Source of the DNA: JBMOUD01 sp049319665
GTDB taxonomy: Bacteria > Pseudomonadota > Gammaproteobacteria > Enterobacterales > Enterobacteriaceae
Assembly (NCBI RefSeq): GCF_049319665.1
Contig: NZ_JBMOUD010000026.1
Span: 1 to 27,331 of the forward strand
DNA length: 27,331 bases
Direction: 5' to 3'
Shown here: positions 1 to 8,028 of the stretch, piece after piece
How positions within the stretch are numbered: the first letter of the stretch is position 1
How the letters are laid out: the number at the start of each line of letters is the position of its first letter
The notes under the pieces: model-generated
What the model was told of the DNA's origin: nothing
The model's database searches: none
What the model saw: the letters and a program-made list of their open reading frames with translations, nothing else
Made by a program: the position numbers and the translations under genes

Positions 1-32
1 GCGGGGTGATTGATGGGTGATATGACATGAGA

Positions 33-78
33 CTACATGAAACAAGAATGCGCATATCTCAGCAATATGCGCATGTAG
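33..78. repeat. Inverted repeat / hairpin near left edge
   Basis: ATGCGCATAT at 48-57 is repeated as the perfect inverted copy ATATGCGCAT at 65-74 around a 7-base spacer. A second pair, CTACATG (33-39) and CATGTAG (72-78), overlaps it, so two alternative foldings are possible. There is no clear T tract directly after either arm, so a terminator is not obvious. It could be a binding site or a boundary element; function unknown. Confidence 0.6.
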
Positions 79-229
79 TAGATAAGCCTTTGTTTTATAG
101 AATACAAACAAATCAAAACCGGATTTCTTGTCCTGATTGTTATCCTGTTTTAACTTTCCGTATCTGACTATGCGCACAGAAAGTGATTACAAGCATCATT
201 CTACATCGGCTAAGGGGATTGTGGTAGTT

Positions 230-239
230 GGGGGGGGGG
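230..239 (+). repeat. Poly-G tract of ten
   Basis: Ten consecutive G residues lie about 180 bases before the acyltransferase start and 110 bases before its predicted promoter. Such tracts slip during replication and in other systems switch surface genes on and off. Here the tract is outside the recognised gene and promoter, so a switching role is only a possibility; tract length may also be a sequencing artefact. Confidence 0.6.
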
Positions 240-350
240 ATTTGACTTACTGCGAGGCATCGCGCGCAAACAAAAAGAGCAGCTTTATCCAGATCGAGAG
301 CAAAGCGACCGTCAGGCAAAATCGTTAGACATATCAAGTCAAGCTTATAA

Positions 351-379
351 TTGCAATAACATAAATTTATCAATATGAT
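351..379 (+). promoter_or_regulatory. Predicted sigma-70 promoter for the acyltransferase
   Basis: TTGCAA (351-356) and TATGAT (374-379) are separated by exactly 17 bases in very AT-rich DNA, about 40 bases before the GTG start of the acyltransferase. A TATAAT at 346-351 gives an alternative -10 with a poorer -35. Confidence 0.5.
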
Positions 380-419
380 TGAAAATTAAATTTATTTTTT
401 CAAGTGCGCGGGAGTTGGC

Positions 420-1493
420 GTGGGACTTTTTAGATTGCTACTAGCTATTTCTGTTGTAATAGCGCATGTCCGAAGTGTTTTTTATCATAACGATGAATCT
501 ATCTTCAATTCAATAATTTCTCGAGACAACACTCATTTTTATATTTTATCAGGTCATTCGGTGTTTGTTTTTTTTATAATATCTGGTTTTTTCATGTCGA
601 TGGTGATTAATGAGAAATATAACAATCTAGACAGAGGCTTTATTAAATTCTGGGTAAATAGAGGGCTTAGGCTATATCCAGTAAATATAGCACTTCTTGT
701 ATTAATGTTTTTGTTTTATTTTTTCTCTGGAATAAACTCATATTTAACATTGAGCTTGCCTGATCAATCAATACCACTAACTGTGGCATCATTCTTTTCC
801 AATATATTTTTCTTTGGCGCTGAACTAATAACATTCAATCACATTGAAAATTGGAGTTATGTAAACCCACAAATATGGAGCCTAAGCCTCGAGCTTTATT
901 TCTACATCTTAGCTCCACTTATAGTATCTAGAAGTATTAAAATTATATTTGCTATAGCTATGGCAAGTTTTGCACTTCGGGTTTACTTAAATATTTCTGA
1001 TTTCCCTCCCGTTCCTTGGAGGTACTTCTTTTTTCCATCGGATATTGTTTTCTTCCTTATAGGTGTTATCGCCCATAGAACTAAAGATGCAACAAAAAAC
1101 ATCGGAAGAATGGATTTAATTTTAATAATAAGATGGGTTTCTTTAATTTCAGTTTCAATTATTTTATTCAATAAACAATTCTGGCCTATTGCACGTGATT
1201 TTGACAGCATTTCAAGCTGGGTGTTTTTTGTTTGCGTAGCAATGGCTGTGCCACTACTGTTTAGTATAACTAAAAAAAATAAAATAGATAATTTCCTTGG
1301 GCATTTATCATACCCTGTATATCTAGGCCATATGTTTATTGTAACTATAGTTTATAATTATGCTAAAGATTCACCAGACAAAGGCGCTATAACTCTATTT
1401 TTTAGCTTGGTTATGGCGATTTCCTTATACTTTTTGGTGGATAAGCCAATAGAAAAATTAAGGAAAAAAATCACATACCGGAATGGGGAGTAG
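420..1493 (+). CDS. Membrane O-acyltransferase (acyltransferase family 3, OafA-like)
   Basis: A 357-residue polytopic membrane protein that probably transfers an acetyl or other acyl group to a cell-surface sugar such as O-antigen. The family signs are a histidine near the end of the first membrane segment (about residue 16, AHVRS), an SGFFMS segment near residue 55, the RLYPV motif near residue 85, about ten hydrophobic segments and a C-terminal PIEKLRKK. The start is GTG, preceded by GGAG five bases upstream. The N-terminus is slightly shorter than the common LDGLRA-type opening of the family. The gene is clearly more AT-rich than the tail genes, runs opposite to them and sits beyond the tail fibre, which is typical of a lysogenic-conversion moron. 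The substrate cannot be told from sequence. Confidence 0.85.
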   Translation: MGLFRLLLAISVVIAHVRSVFYHNDESIFNSIISRDNTHFYILSGHSVFVFFIISGFFMSMVINEKYNNLDRGFIKFWVNRGLRLYPVNIALLVLMFLFYFFSGINSYLTLSLPDQSIPLTVASFFSNIFFFGAELITFNHIENWSYVNPQIWSLSLELYFYILAPLIVSRSIKIIFAIAMASFALRVYLNISDFPPVPWRYFFFPSDIVFFLIGVIAHRTKDATKNIGRMDLILIIRWVSLISVSIILFNKQFWPIARDFDSISSWVFFVCVAMAVPLLFSITKKNKIDNFLGHLSYPVYLGHMFIVTIVYNYAKDSPDKGAITLFFSLVMAISLYFLVDKPIEKLRKKITYRNGE

Positions 1494-1500
1494 GATAGTC

Positions 1501-1523
1501 AGCACATAAGCACATTATGTGCT
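1501..1523. terminator. Hairpin between convergent genes
   Basis: AGCACATAA (1501-1509) pairs perfectly with TTATGTGCT (1515-1523) around a 5-base loop. It lies between the convergent acyltransferase and fibre assembly genes. Neither side has a strong T tract, so it may be a weak bidirectional terminator. Confidence 0.45.
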
Positions 1524-1531
1524 GCTTCTGA

Positions 1532-1933
1532 TTATGGATGATCAGGCCATTCAATATCTGGCGCTGTGGATGTATCTACAGATTGTACTTTCTGTGCGTA
1601 CTTCATCCAACTTATTAGTGTCTTCTTGTCTTCGGCACTAATAATACCCAGCGCTAGCTGTGTCTGCCAAATTTGGGTTTTTGAATTAATCCCTTGCAGT
1701 ATGGATTCCTTTTCTTTGTCTGCTGCTGATATCAGCTCTTCTTTCGTTGGCTCTGGCGGCTCAGCTAGAAATGGGATTCCATCATCGCCCGGGGTGATCA
1801 CTTTTCCGTTTGACTGCCCTTCAAGTAATGATAAATACAGCTCATTACTTATTGAAACAACATCTTTGGGAAGATTTGAGCCATAGTCGATGTCTTCCGG
1901 GTAAAAACCTTGTGCGCCTGGTGAGTATCTCAT
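1532..1933 (-). CDS. tfa: Tail fibre assembly protein (Tfa / Caudo_TAP family)
   Basis: A 133-residue protein of the Tfa family, chaperones that help trimerise or cap the C-terminal end of the tail fibre. The N-terminus (MRYSPGAQGFYPEDIDYG) is a short domain, and the C-terminal half has the family's helical pattern with TQIWQTQLALGIIS and a conserved W-x-x-Y region (SWMKYAQKVQSVD). I chose the ATG at 1933 because an AGGAT ribosome site lies seven bases upstream; a longer frame from 1957 would overlap the fibre gene and lacks such a site. It is immediately downstream of the fibre gene, the standard arrangement, and is the last gene of the late operon in this direction. Confidence 0.85.
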   Translation of the reverse strand: MRYSPGAQGFYPEDIDYGSNLPKDVVSISNELYLSLLEGQSNGKVITPGDDGIPFLAEPPEPTKEELISAADKEKESILQGINSKTQIWQTQLALGIISAEDKKTLISWMKYAQKVQSVDTSTAPDIEWPDHP

Positions 1934-1935
1934 TG

Positions 1936-3060
1936 TTAATATCCTATTGCGAACCATTGCACTGAATCTGCGCCGAGTTGGTTGTATTGATACGCAGTTG
2001 CTACTTGAATTTGGCTGTTTGATAAAAATCTACCGCCACAAATTGAAATTGCCGGCACGGGCGTATAAGAGCTGCTCACATCTGAAGCAACAATAACAAG
2101 TCCGGCGGTCGGGAATGCAATCGGAAGATTAACAGTCTGAGGGTTTATCGATGAGTTATTTGTTACCCCCCACTGAAAAATCATACCAGACGGCAACTTT
2201 TGATATCCGTTTATTGTTGCTGATGATCCAAACGAGCCTGAATACTTTAATGAAGTTTCACCAGCGATAAGGTGCCAAAAACCCCAGGCTGCAAGTGATA
2301 ATATTGCTCTATCTCCTGGCTTTACTGTAATAGACGTAGAAATAGAGTTTCCCACTGTGATCGTATCACTACTTGCAGCTGATACAGTAACATCATTGAG
2401 AGATGAGTTAAGGACAACTAATAACTTACCATACGTTCCGCTTGATAAACCGAGTGTGGTTGGGAGATTTAACGAGATACCTCCATTACCAGTGGCTACA
2501 ACCTCTCCCCCCAAGTATGCAAGTGGAATATTTCCGCTCGTCGTCATTGAAAGTATGTTATTAAATTGAAGCCCAGCGCCCTTTACAAATTCCGTTGTCG
2601 CCAACTGCTTTGATACATCGCCACGCTCAGCAGTGGGTGCTGTAGGAGCGCCAATGAATGCCGGGCTGCTCATGACATTTCGCCAGCCCGCCCCCCCTGA
2701 ATTCGGGTTTGTTGTATTATCGTCAACGGAGTTTAGATATCTAGTTATTCCATCATCTCCGATTACTATCGCGCCCCTCGGATAGCCGCCGATTGATGAT
2801 GAAAAAGACGCGTCGTAGCTTGAAATGGCGCCGGAGCTGAACCACCTTGACAGGGCTGATAGCTCATACAGGATTTGGTTCATATCCTGCCCCTTAGGGG
2901 GTAATCCTCCTGCTGCTTTCAGGATCATGGTGACAGGAGGGAAACCAACATCATAAGAAGCTGTATTATCTCCAGCCGGAGTGGTTGGCAATAAACTTTC
3001 TCTTTGTCCGTTAATTCCGAACGGCACTGGTTGTTTTTTTGGTGCGTCAATTCTTTTCAT
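1936..3060 (-). CDS. Tail fibre protein with gp53-like C-terminal domain
   Basis: A 374-residue receptor-binding fibre. The N-terminal part (residues about 1-130) has the motifs of baseplate-attached fibres: FPPVTMILKAAGGLPPKG, DMNQILYELSALSRWF and GYPRGAIV. A repeat-like segment APTAPTAERGDVSKQLATTEFV follows at about 137-158. The C-terminal domain, from GYQKLPSGMIFQWG near residue 285 to a terminal WFAIGY, matches the gp53-like tip found in many enterobacterial phage fibres and probably binds the host surface. It is followed by the fibre assembly gene, its likely partner. Confidence 0.88.
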   Translation of the reverse strand: MKRIDAPKKQPVPFGINGQRESLLPTTPAGDNTASYDVGFPPVTMILKAAGGLPPKGQDMNQILYELSALSRWFSSGAISSYDASFSSSIGGYPRGAIVIGDDGITRYLNSVDDNTTNPNSGGAGWRNVMSSPAFIGAPTAPTAERGDVSKQLATTEFVKGAGLQFNNILSMTTSGNIPLAYLGGEVVATGNGGISLNLPTTLGLSSGTYGKLLVVLNSSLNDVTVSAASSDTITVGNSISTSITVKPGDRAILSLAAWGFWHLIAGETSLKYSGSFGSSATINGYQKLPSGMIFQWGVTNNSSINPQTVNLPIAFPTAGLVIVASDVSSSYTPVPAISICGGRFLSNSQIQVATAYQYNQLGADSVQWFAIGY

Positions 3061-3708
3061 TTAATTGTCTCTAAAAAATGTACCATCATTAAATGGGTAT
3101 GAGTCTTCTGAAAAACCGAAATATGGAGGAACTATTTGTCTAGTTATTACAAGGACGCCGCTAGGGATTGGTAGCACATCAAAATTTTCTAATATTGCTC
3201 TCTCATATGGGGCCAAGTCGAACTCACACGTTATTCCCATGGTCATGCCGCCGTAATCAATAGAAAACGCCCTGCCTCTTCCCGAAAATAGAATTGACAG
3301 GAATTTATTTATTTCAGGAATTGTTGCTATGCTTATATTTGAAAAAGCCTTGCACATAATTAGCGTTCGGTATGCATCATCACCGAGCCTTACAGTTTCT
3401 GTCTCCTGAACGCCTGCATAAAAAGGTTCATCATTAAAAGGTGATGGGTATTGAGTTAAATCACCGCTATCAGCCTCTGAGAATCCAAAACTATTATTCT
3501 CTATCTCCGTTCTAATATATCTAGAAACACCTACTATTAACCCCCACACATCAAGGCCGTAAGTAAGGTTTGTTGAAATATCCCAAACATCACGAATAAA
3601 TTTATCTGTGAAATCGTCTAGAGATGTTGCTTGGTTAAATGTTGATATAATAGATAGAAGTTTATGACTTGCAGAATACTGAGTTAATATTGTCTCTTCC
3701 CATTTCAC
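3061..3708 (-). CDS. Baseplate/tail protein, DUF2612 family
   Basis: A 215-residue protein resembling the DUF2612 family, which in this class of contractile-tail phages lies between baseplate J and the fibre and is thought to link fibre to baseplate (a gpI-like place). Visible features are a helical N-terminal region with DVWDISTNLTYGLDVWG near residues 40-57, a FGFSEADSG segment and a terminal FGFSEDSYPFNDGTFF, so two similar FGFSE elements are present. The start is GTG at 3708, overlapping the stop of baseplate J by four bases (GTGA), with GAGG upstream; this tight coupling supports the start. Confidence 0.75.
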   Translation of the reverse strand: MKWEETILTQYSASHKLLSIISTFNQATSLDDFTDKFIRDVWDISTNLTYGLDVWGLIVGVSRYIRTEIENNSFGFSEADSGDLTQYPSPFNDEPFYAGVQETETVRLGDDAYRTLIMCKAFSNISIATIPEINKFLSILFSGRGRAFSIDYGGMTMGITCEFDLAPYERAILENFDVLPIPSGVLVITRQIVPPYFGFSEDSYPFNDGTFFRDN

Positions 3709-4934
3709 ACCATCACCACCTCAATATCGTCAACTTGAATCGTAGGAACCTGATCAATTCCGACTGTGACTGATGACTTAAAACTTACCCCGTCAGAAGA
3801 AATTTGCAGGCTGGATATATTCAGATAGTCTTGAGAAATAGAAATTATTGGCGCGTAGTAAATACCAGAGTTTATCCTTGAACCAATTCTAGCCTTAACA
3901 ATTCCGTTATACTCGCCATTGAAAACAGACTGAACCATGTTTTTTACTTGCAATGTAATATCTGACGGTAGCCCTTGGTTTTTCTCTATCTCGACTCTAA
4001 ATCTTATTCTTACCGGCGTAACTCGCTGCCATTGCATGACATACTGCGGGTATGGTGCGCTGTAATTATCTCTATCTTCGACAATAAATGTCGTATTTCC
4101 GTTTAGATTTGCTCCAGGGTTTTTTGTCTCAAAAATTGAATTGGCAACATCCTCGTCACTTCCCCCGTAAACCCCAATGTAAATAGAGTGAGCCACTACA
4201 GGAAACCCCGTAACCCCGCTAAACACAGTGGTTGCTGTTCTGTTAGACCAGACATATGCATCAAGCACGCCGTTTACTGCCAGTAATCCAGCCAACGTTG
4301 CTCCATCCATATTCCGACCGCTTCTTGCTACTGATTGTTTGCGTCTAGTCTCGAAAGCGATGCGGGATTCTACGTCAACACCCACTACACCAGAGACGGA
4401 GTTACTTATCGAATCCCAACCCGGAACTGCGCGATAAATTTGATTGAGAGCGCCAATGGCACAAGGGATTGGGCCGGTAGTGTTGTTAACAAACTGAGCA
4501 TCGATAGAGCCGCTAGCGGGGATTGTTACATCATTAACAGACTGGTAAATGTACCCGGACGCATCCACAGCGGTGCTTCCCGCAGGAATTAACGTACCAA
4601 CTTTACCGACGCAAGTTGCAGTAACAACGGTTCCCTGCGCGGAAATTCTGTTCATGAAGTAGATGCGGCCGATTCCATCTTGAAAACGACCGGTTGCATA
4701 GTCGGGATTGACTTGATTAAACAGGCAAAGCAACTTGTCATAAACTTGCGCGATGATTTCAGTGTCTGATTGTGCAATCTGGCCCTGAGGCGAGCTAAGA
4801 GATTGGCTTGACCCGCCGCCGAGCGAGTTTGTCATGTCAGTTAATCGCCCTGCTAAAACATCTGAAATATCAGGGATAAGTAGGCCGTTTTCAGTGATCG
4901 TTACGTCCGGTACCGCCGTTTCTATAATTGTCAT
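3705..4934 (-). CDS. Baseplate J-family wedge protein
   Basis: A 409-residue protein of the baseplate J family, which forms the ring of wedges connecting the central hub to the fibre-bearing edge in contractile tails. It has the usual order: N-terminal DITITENG-like segment, GQIAQSDTEIIAQVYDKL helix near residue 50, a central domain with SARSGRNMDG (family signature region near residue 200) and a C-terminal half with VRIRFRVEIE and the IVKARIGSRINSGIYYAPI segment. ATG start at 4934 overlaps the end of the upstream gp46/gp25-like gene by four bases. Confidence 0.9.
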   Translation of the reverse strand: MTIIETAVPDVTITENGLLIPDISDVLAGRLTDMTNSLGGGSSQSLSSPQGQIAQSDTEIIAQVYDKLLCLFNQVNPDYATGRFQDGIGRIYFMNRISAQGTVVTATCVGKVGTLIPAGSTAVDASGYIYQSVNDVTIPASGSIDAQFVNNTTGPIPCAIGALNQIYRAVPGWDSISNSVSGVVGVDVESRIAFETRRKQSVARSGRNMDGATLAGLLAVNGVLDAYVWSNRTATTVFSGVTGFPVVAHSIYIGVYGGSDEDVANSIFETKNPGANLNGNTTFIVEDRDNYSAPYPQYVMQWQRVTPVRIRFRVEIEKNQGLPSDITLQVKNMVQSVFNGEYNGIVKARIGSRINSGIYYAPIISISQDYLNISSLQISSDGVSFKSSVTVGIDQVPTIQVDDIEVVMV

Positions 4935-5290
4935 AGCGTTGCCTGCGATGTGTTCCCATCGACGTCTGTAATACGTATAGCGCCTCGGGTCGTTCGAGTG
5001 TTTTTGTCAAAGAAGACGCTGGCAATGGCTTGATCAACATTTGGCAACTTCAGTGCCTCGTTTTGCATCTTCTGCGCGATAAAGCCGGGGGATGGTCGCT
5101 TGCCTAGTACGTCTTCTTTCCATGGAATTCCTAGCGTGTTGTCGTAGTAGCACTCGCCAGAGAACACAAGGCAGGCACTAGCGACATCTTGCGCCGTGGC
5201 ATACCCATCACTAGCAATCGCCAGATCTCCGCTGCCATCAAGAGTTAAATCCCAATTCGAAGTATCGAGCTGCAATGTTTTGTATGTCAT
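4931..5290 (-). CDS. gp25/GP46-like baseplate wedge protein
   Basis: A 119-residue protein. Its size, its place directly before baseplate J and features such as DGSGDLAIASDGYATAQDV, the YYDNTLGIPW segment and a C-terminal strand IRITDVDGNTSQA match the small wedge proteins related to T4 gp25 / Mu gp46. It would join the J protein in the wedge. The start codon overlaps the end of the spike gene by four bases. Confidence 0.75.
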   Translation of the reverse strand: MTYKTLQLDTSNWDLTLDGSGDLAIASDGYATAQDVASACLVFSGECYYDNTLGIPWKEDVLGKRPSPGFIAQKMQNEALKLPNVDQAIASVFFDKNTRTTRGAIRITDVDGNTSQATL

Positions 5291-5952
5291 GTTTGCTTAT
5301 CCGATGGGTTTGATGTCGCTGTTGAGCCTCCAGACTGGACACCTGGAACTTGGTGTTTGTGTTGGTTGTAGTTGTCACGAAGAGACTTGAGCGATGCGCT
5401 TTGCGATCCGTTGTTATCTGTGATGTTGCCGCCCGCTGTGATATTTCCCGTAACATGCATATCAGGGGTAGTGACGTTAACACCGAAAGGGGCCACGATA
5501 TTTAGCTTGTTATCCGCAAACTCGATGTACTGAGATGGCTCGTTATTGATGAATCCCCCGAGGTATAGCGCGTCAGCTTTATTGTGTGACCGGCTCGTTG
5601 CTGGTACGGACTGCTTTCGGCTTGCCCTTGCTAGTGAATTATCACGGTCGCATATAGCAATCATGCCGATGTCCCCAATTACCGGGTTCATGATTATTGC
5701 GCTGCCTCCGCGCTGCAGGCGGAAAACAGGAACGTTATAAATCTCTGAGTTCGGTATCATCGCTCCGGTCTTGTCTGTTCTTGCAACGAGAGGCATAACA
5801 TCGACAACAAGATTTGGTGCCGATCCGCTAACTGCAGTAACTTGAACTAGCTCAATAAAAGAAGCCCCCGAAAGGAGGCTTTTAAATACGTAAGAAAGTG
5901 ATTCCGCATCGCTGGTTTGCGTGCTTGTTGGCGTAAACAGAGAGTCAGCCAT
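5287..5952 (-). CDS. Membrane-puncturing baseplate spike (Gp138/gpV-like)
   Basis: A 221-residue spike protein. The first 120 residues form the OB-fold-like Gp138 N-terminal domain (VVDVMPLVAR, VFRLQRGGSAIIMNPVIGD, GMIAICDRD). After it comes a short beta-helix-type region (TTPDMHVTGNITAGGNITDN) and a tip with an H-x-H motif (HKH) in NQHKHQVPGVQSGGS. In P2 gpV and phi92 gp138 such HxH motifs hold an iron ion at the needle tip. An AGAGG ribosome site six bases before the ATG supports the start. It is the penetrating device of the tail and sits beside the hub gene. Confidence 0.88.
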   Translation of the reverse strand: MADSLFTPTSTQTSDAESLSYVFKSLLSGASFIELVQVTAVSGSAPNLVVDVMPLVARTDKTGAMIPNSEIYNVPVFRLQRGGSAIIMNPVIGDIGMIAICDRDNSLARASRKQSVPATSRSHNKADALYLGGFINNEPSQYIEFADNKLNIVAPFGVNVTTPDMHVTGNITAGGNITDNNGSQSASLKSLRDNYNQHKHQVPGVQSGGSTATSNPSDKQT

Positions 5953-6811
5953 TTTTTGCCTCTTCGAGTGGTCTGTTTGCTATGCATATTGAATGCCACG
6001 GGCCATCAGGCATCCACGATGAAAGCTCATGCGTTACGCTGCTTAAGTTGTATTCGCCATCGGCGTGAGGGAGCATTGTTTTCATCGATATGTTCCTGCC
6101 GGTGGTTAGCAGCGTTGAGAACTGCGCCTGAAACATCAAGCCGCCGTTTGAAAATATCGGGTACCCGATAAGGCCGTGCTCAGCAGAGATTAGAGGGATG
6201 ACGTCATCTCTTTTTTGCTTTGTAGTCCAAAACGAAATATTTGGAGGCGTGACAGACATGGAAACGTTGAGGTCATAACAAATCTTTTCTAGCTGCTGAA
6301 ATACGCTACCCTCGTAATGCGGGTTGCTTACCATCGCCCCATCAAGCCCGGTAATTAGCGGCTTGTAACCTACGGCTGTGCATATCGATTCAATGACGTG
6401 CTTTATTGAAGTTGCGCCCTTAAATGAGAATGGTGAGGCTGATTTATTTTGCAGGTCTGCATTGGCTGTGGCGGTTATCATTAATGACGCATTTGGAACT
6501 TGATTCATGTTTGCTATTGAAGAGGTCATATAACCAACAAAAACCGCGACATCTTCGACGAATATCTTAATGCTTACGCTTTCGTTATTAGCTCCGTAAA
6601 GACCCATTGCTTTCGATGAAAGCGCCGATATTAAATCCAGCCCAAGCCCAAAAATAACTACTGTTGCCTGAGTCCCGAATAAATTACCTGACGACTGTAT
6701 TGTTGCCGTGGCTTTGACGTTGCTTATTGTTATCGTGTCATTGCCGTTCATATTAGTGAAGGGATACGGGGAGCTTTTGAACTCGAACTTAAGGTTTTTT
6801 TGGCTATACAA
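5945..6811 (-). CDS. Baseplate hub protein (gp27/gp44-like)
   Basis: A 288-residue hub protein by position and length: it lies between the spike and the baseplate plug. A segment with TSIKHVIESICTAVGYKP near residue 135 and FQQLEKICYDLNVSMSVTPPNISFW near residue 180 resembles the domain used by hub proteins such as Mu gp44, and the end has the typical hub closing strand (YNLSSVTHELSSWMPDGPWHS). The start is TTG, well supported by GAGGAA seven bases upstream, and overlaps the end of the plug gene. The identity rests on synteny plus the pattern of strands rather than a diagnostic motif. Confidence 0.75.
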   Translation of the reverse strand: MYSQKNLKFEFKSSPYPFTNMNGNDTITISNVKATATIQSSGNLFGTQATVVIFGLGLDLISALSSKAMGLYGANNESVSIKIFVEDVAVFVGYMTSSIANMNQVPNASLMITATANADLQNKSASPFSFKGATSIKHVIESICTAVGYKPLITGLDGAMVSNPHYEGSVFQQLEKICYDLNVSMSVTPPNISFWTTKQKRDDVIPLISAEHGLIGYPIFSNGGLMFQAQFSTLLTTGRNISMKTMLPHADGEYNLSSVTHELSSWMPDGPWHSICIANRPLEEAKNG

Positions 6812-7106
6812 GATCTGATTCCTCTATGTAATAAAGACTAAATCTTGTGCCGAGTCCGCTCCATTCTGGGTCTCTTTGTCCGACGTTATCGATGAATACA
6901 AGGTCACCCAAGAAACCTAGATGCTTATATCCAACCATTTTATTTCCATACAGACATGGAACACCTTGAATTAGCGGGACGCCGTTAGATGTCAAATCCA
7001 TGTAGAGAAAAGTGGTGCGCTGTATAAGCCTTATTTCACACCTCTGCCCGCCGAGCGAAACCGAAATTGATTGCGATTTTTCAGGCTCTATTGATACGTT
7101 TCTCAA
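6804..7106 (-). CDS. Baseplate plug-like protein (Pam3 gp18 / DUF6983 type)
   Basis: A 100-residue all-beta protein. QSISVSLGGQRCEIRLIQR at the start, then YMDLTSNGVPLIQGVPC and a C-terminal LGTRFSLYYIEESDL resemble the small plug proteins described in contractile baseplates of the Pam3 type, which help close the tube in the hub. Start is TTG at 7106, one base after the stop of the Dit-like gene; no in-frame ATG exists nearby. Confidence 0.65.
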   Translation of the reverse strand: MRNVSIEPEKSQSISVSLGGQRCEIRLIQRTTFLYMDLTSNGVPLIQGVPCLYGNKMVGYKHLGFLGDLVFIDNVGQRDPEWSGLGTRFSLYYIEESDLV

Positions 7107-7107
7107 C

Positions 7108-7929
7108 TTATGCCCCCGTTATGTTCTTAGTGATGTTTTTCGCTAGGTCGGTAGCTTTCTGCGTTGCGCTGTTTGCTATGCTCGCCGCTGGCTCTGTGAC
7201 GGTGCTAAGTGCGCTTTTGAATGTTGAGGTGATTGAATCGGTCGCAGCATCGGCCAGTTCACCAACGGATTTTTTTAGCGATGACCAAGACTTGCCCAAC
7301 TGATCAACAGTTGACGGGGTGGAGCCTGCATCTTTTATCGATGAACCCACGCCGGTATTTCCAAGGCTTTTACTGTCTATGGTGGGAGAACCGTCAGTCT
7401 GCGCCCCAGATAAGACAACATCCATTTGCTGCATGACTTCTTGAAAATAAAGATAAACACGAAGCATTGTTACACCGCGCTCGGAGCTTACTTCGTATGA
7501 GTGATCGACCAAGTCGTAGCTTTCCAGCGTCTCTTTTGGTGTCTCAATATCGTAAGTATTTGCGGTTTCCAGCATCTTCTTTAACGTTTTGAGGGTTTCA
7601 CTCTGACTTGTAAAAGTCAGGTCGAAGATGTTTGGAATGCCGCCAGAGAAACCAGTCAGGCCATTTACGATAATTTCGCAGCGGATTATCGACGGCTCTT
7701 TAACTTTGTTGATTGATTGATACTGACCGCCTTCAACCGGCGCGGTTGTTATCGTTGCCCTGCCGCTTGGCTGAATTGATGCCATACCGCTAAACTCAAG
7801 CGCTACTGCGTGTGTCTTTCTGTCTCGTATGACGTACTGAGGATGCAGAATGCTATTGATAATAGAGAGCGGAGAACCACCGCCGATGGCATTAAATATC
7901 GCTGCTGTGTTTAGATCTATAATGCTCAT
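7108..7929 (-). CDS. Dit-like baseplate/tail protein
   Basis: A 273-residue protein whose first 175 residues look like the Dit-like N-terminal domain of contractile-tail phages (YVIRDRKTHAVALEFSGMAS, ITTAPVEGGQYQSINKVKEP, RCEIIVNGLTG). This domain usually forms the hexameric ring joining tube to hub. The remaining 100 residues are low-complexity helix (repeated A, T, S, K; KKSVGELADAATDSITSTFK), possibly a coiled extension. A GGAGAG ribosome site precedes the ATG. A strong terminator lies just upstream, so expression of this and all further tail genes depends on read-through. Confidence 0.75.
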   Translation of the reverse strand: MSIIDLNTAAIFNAIGGGSPLSIINSILHPQYVIRDRKTHAVALEFSGMASIQPSGRATITTAPVEGGQYQSINKVKEPSIIRCEIIVNGLTGFSGGIPNIFDLTFTSQSETLKTLKKMLETANTYDIETPKETLESYDLVDHSYEVSSERGVTMLRVYLYFQEVMQQMDVVLSGAQTDGSPTIDSKSLGNTGVGSSIKDAGSTPSTVDQLGKSWSSLKKSVGELADAATDSITSTFKSALSTVTEPAASIANSATQKATDLAKNITKNITGA

Positions 7930-7941
7930 TGACTCTCCGAA

Positions 7942-7966
7942 AATAAAAAACCCGCCGAAGCGGGTT
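7942..7966 (-). terminator. Strong intrinsic terminator inside the late operon
   Basis: On the minus strand AACCCGC, a TTCG tetraloop and GCGGGTT are followed by TTTTTTATTTT. It stands between the tape measure and the Dit-like gene, next to the inserted plus-strand gene at 8029. In the plus direction it lies upstream of that gene and has no T tract. Confidence 0.85.
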
Positions 7967-8028
7967 GGTTTGCGTGTTATTGCGACATTTAATGGCTAGA
8001 ATGATAGAAACTACACAAGGAAATTCGC

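Larger units (their letters stand above)
1..419. other. Left-edge region without a convincing gene
   Basis: This stretch contains an inverted repeat at 33-78, a run of ten G at 230-239 and a promoter near 351-379. Open frames at 137-328 (+) and 140-373 (-) have no recognisable domains, lack good ribosome binding sites and one crosses the poly-G run, so I do not call them genes. Since the tail end of a lambdoid prophage normally abuts the attachment site, the host/phage boundary could lie here or just to the left, but no att core can be recognised without the other end. Confidence 0.4.

Noticed and set aside
137..373. Open frames on both strands near the left edge
   Set aside because: No domains, no ribosome sites, and the plus frame depends on the length of a poly-G run.
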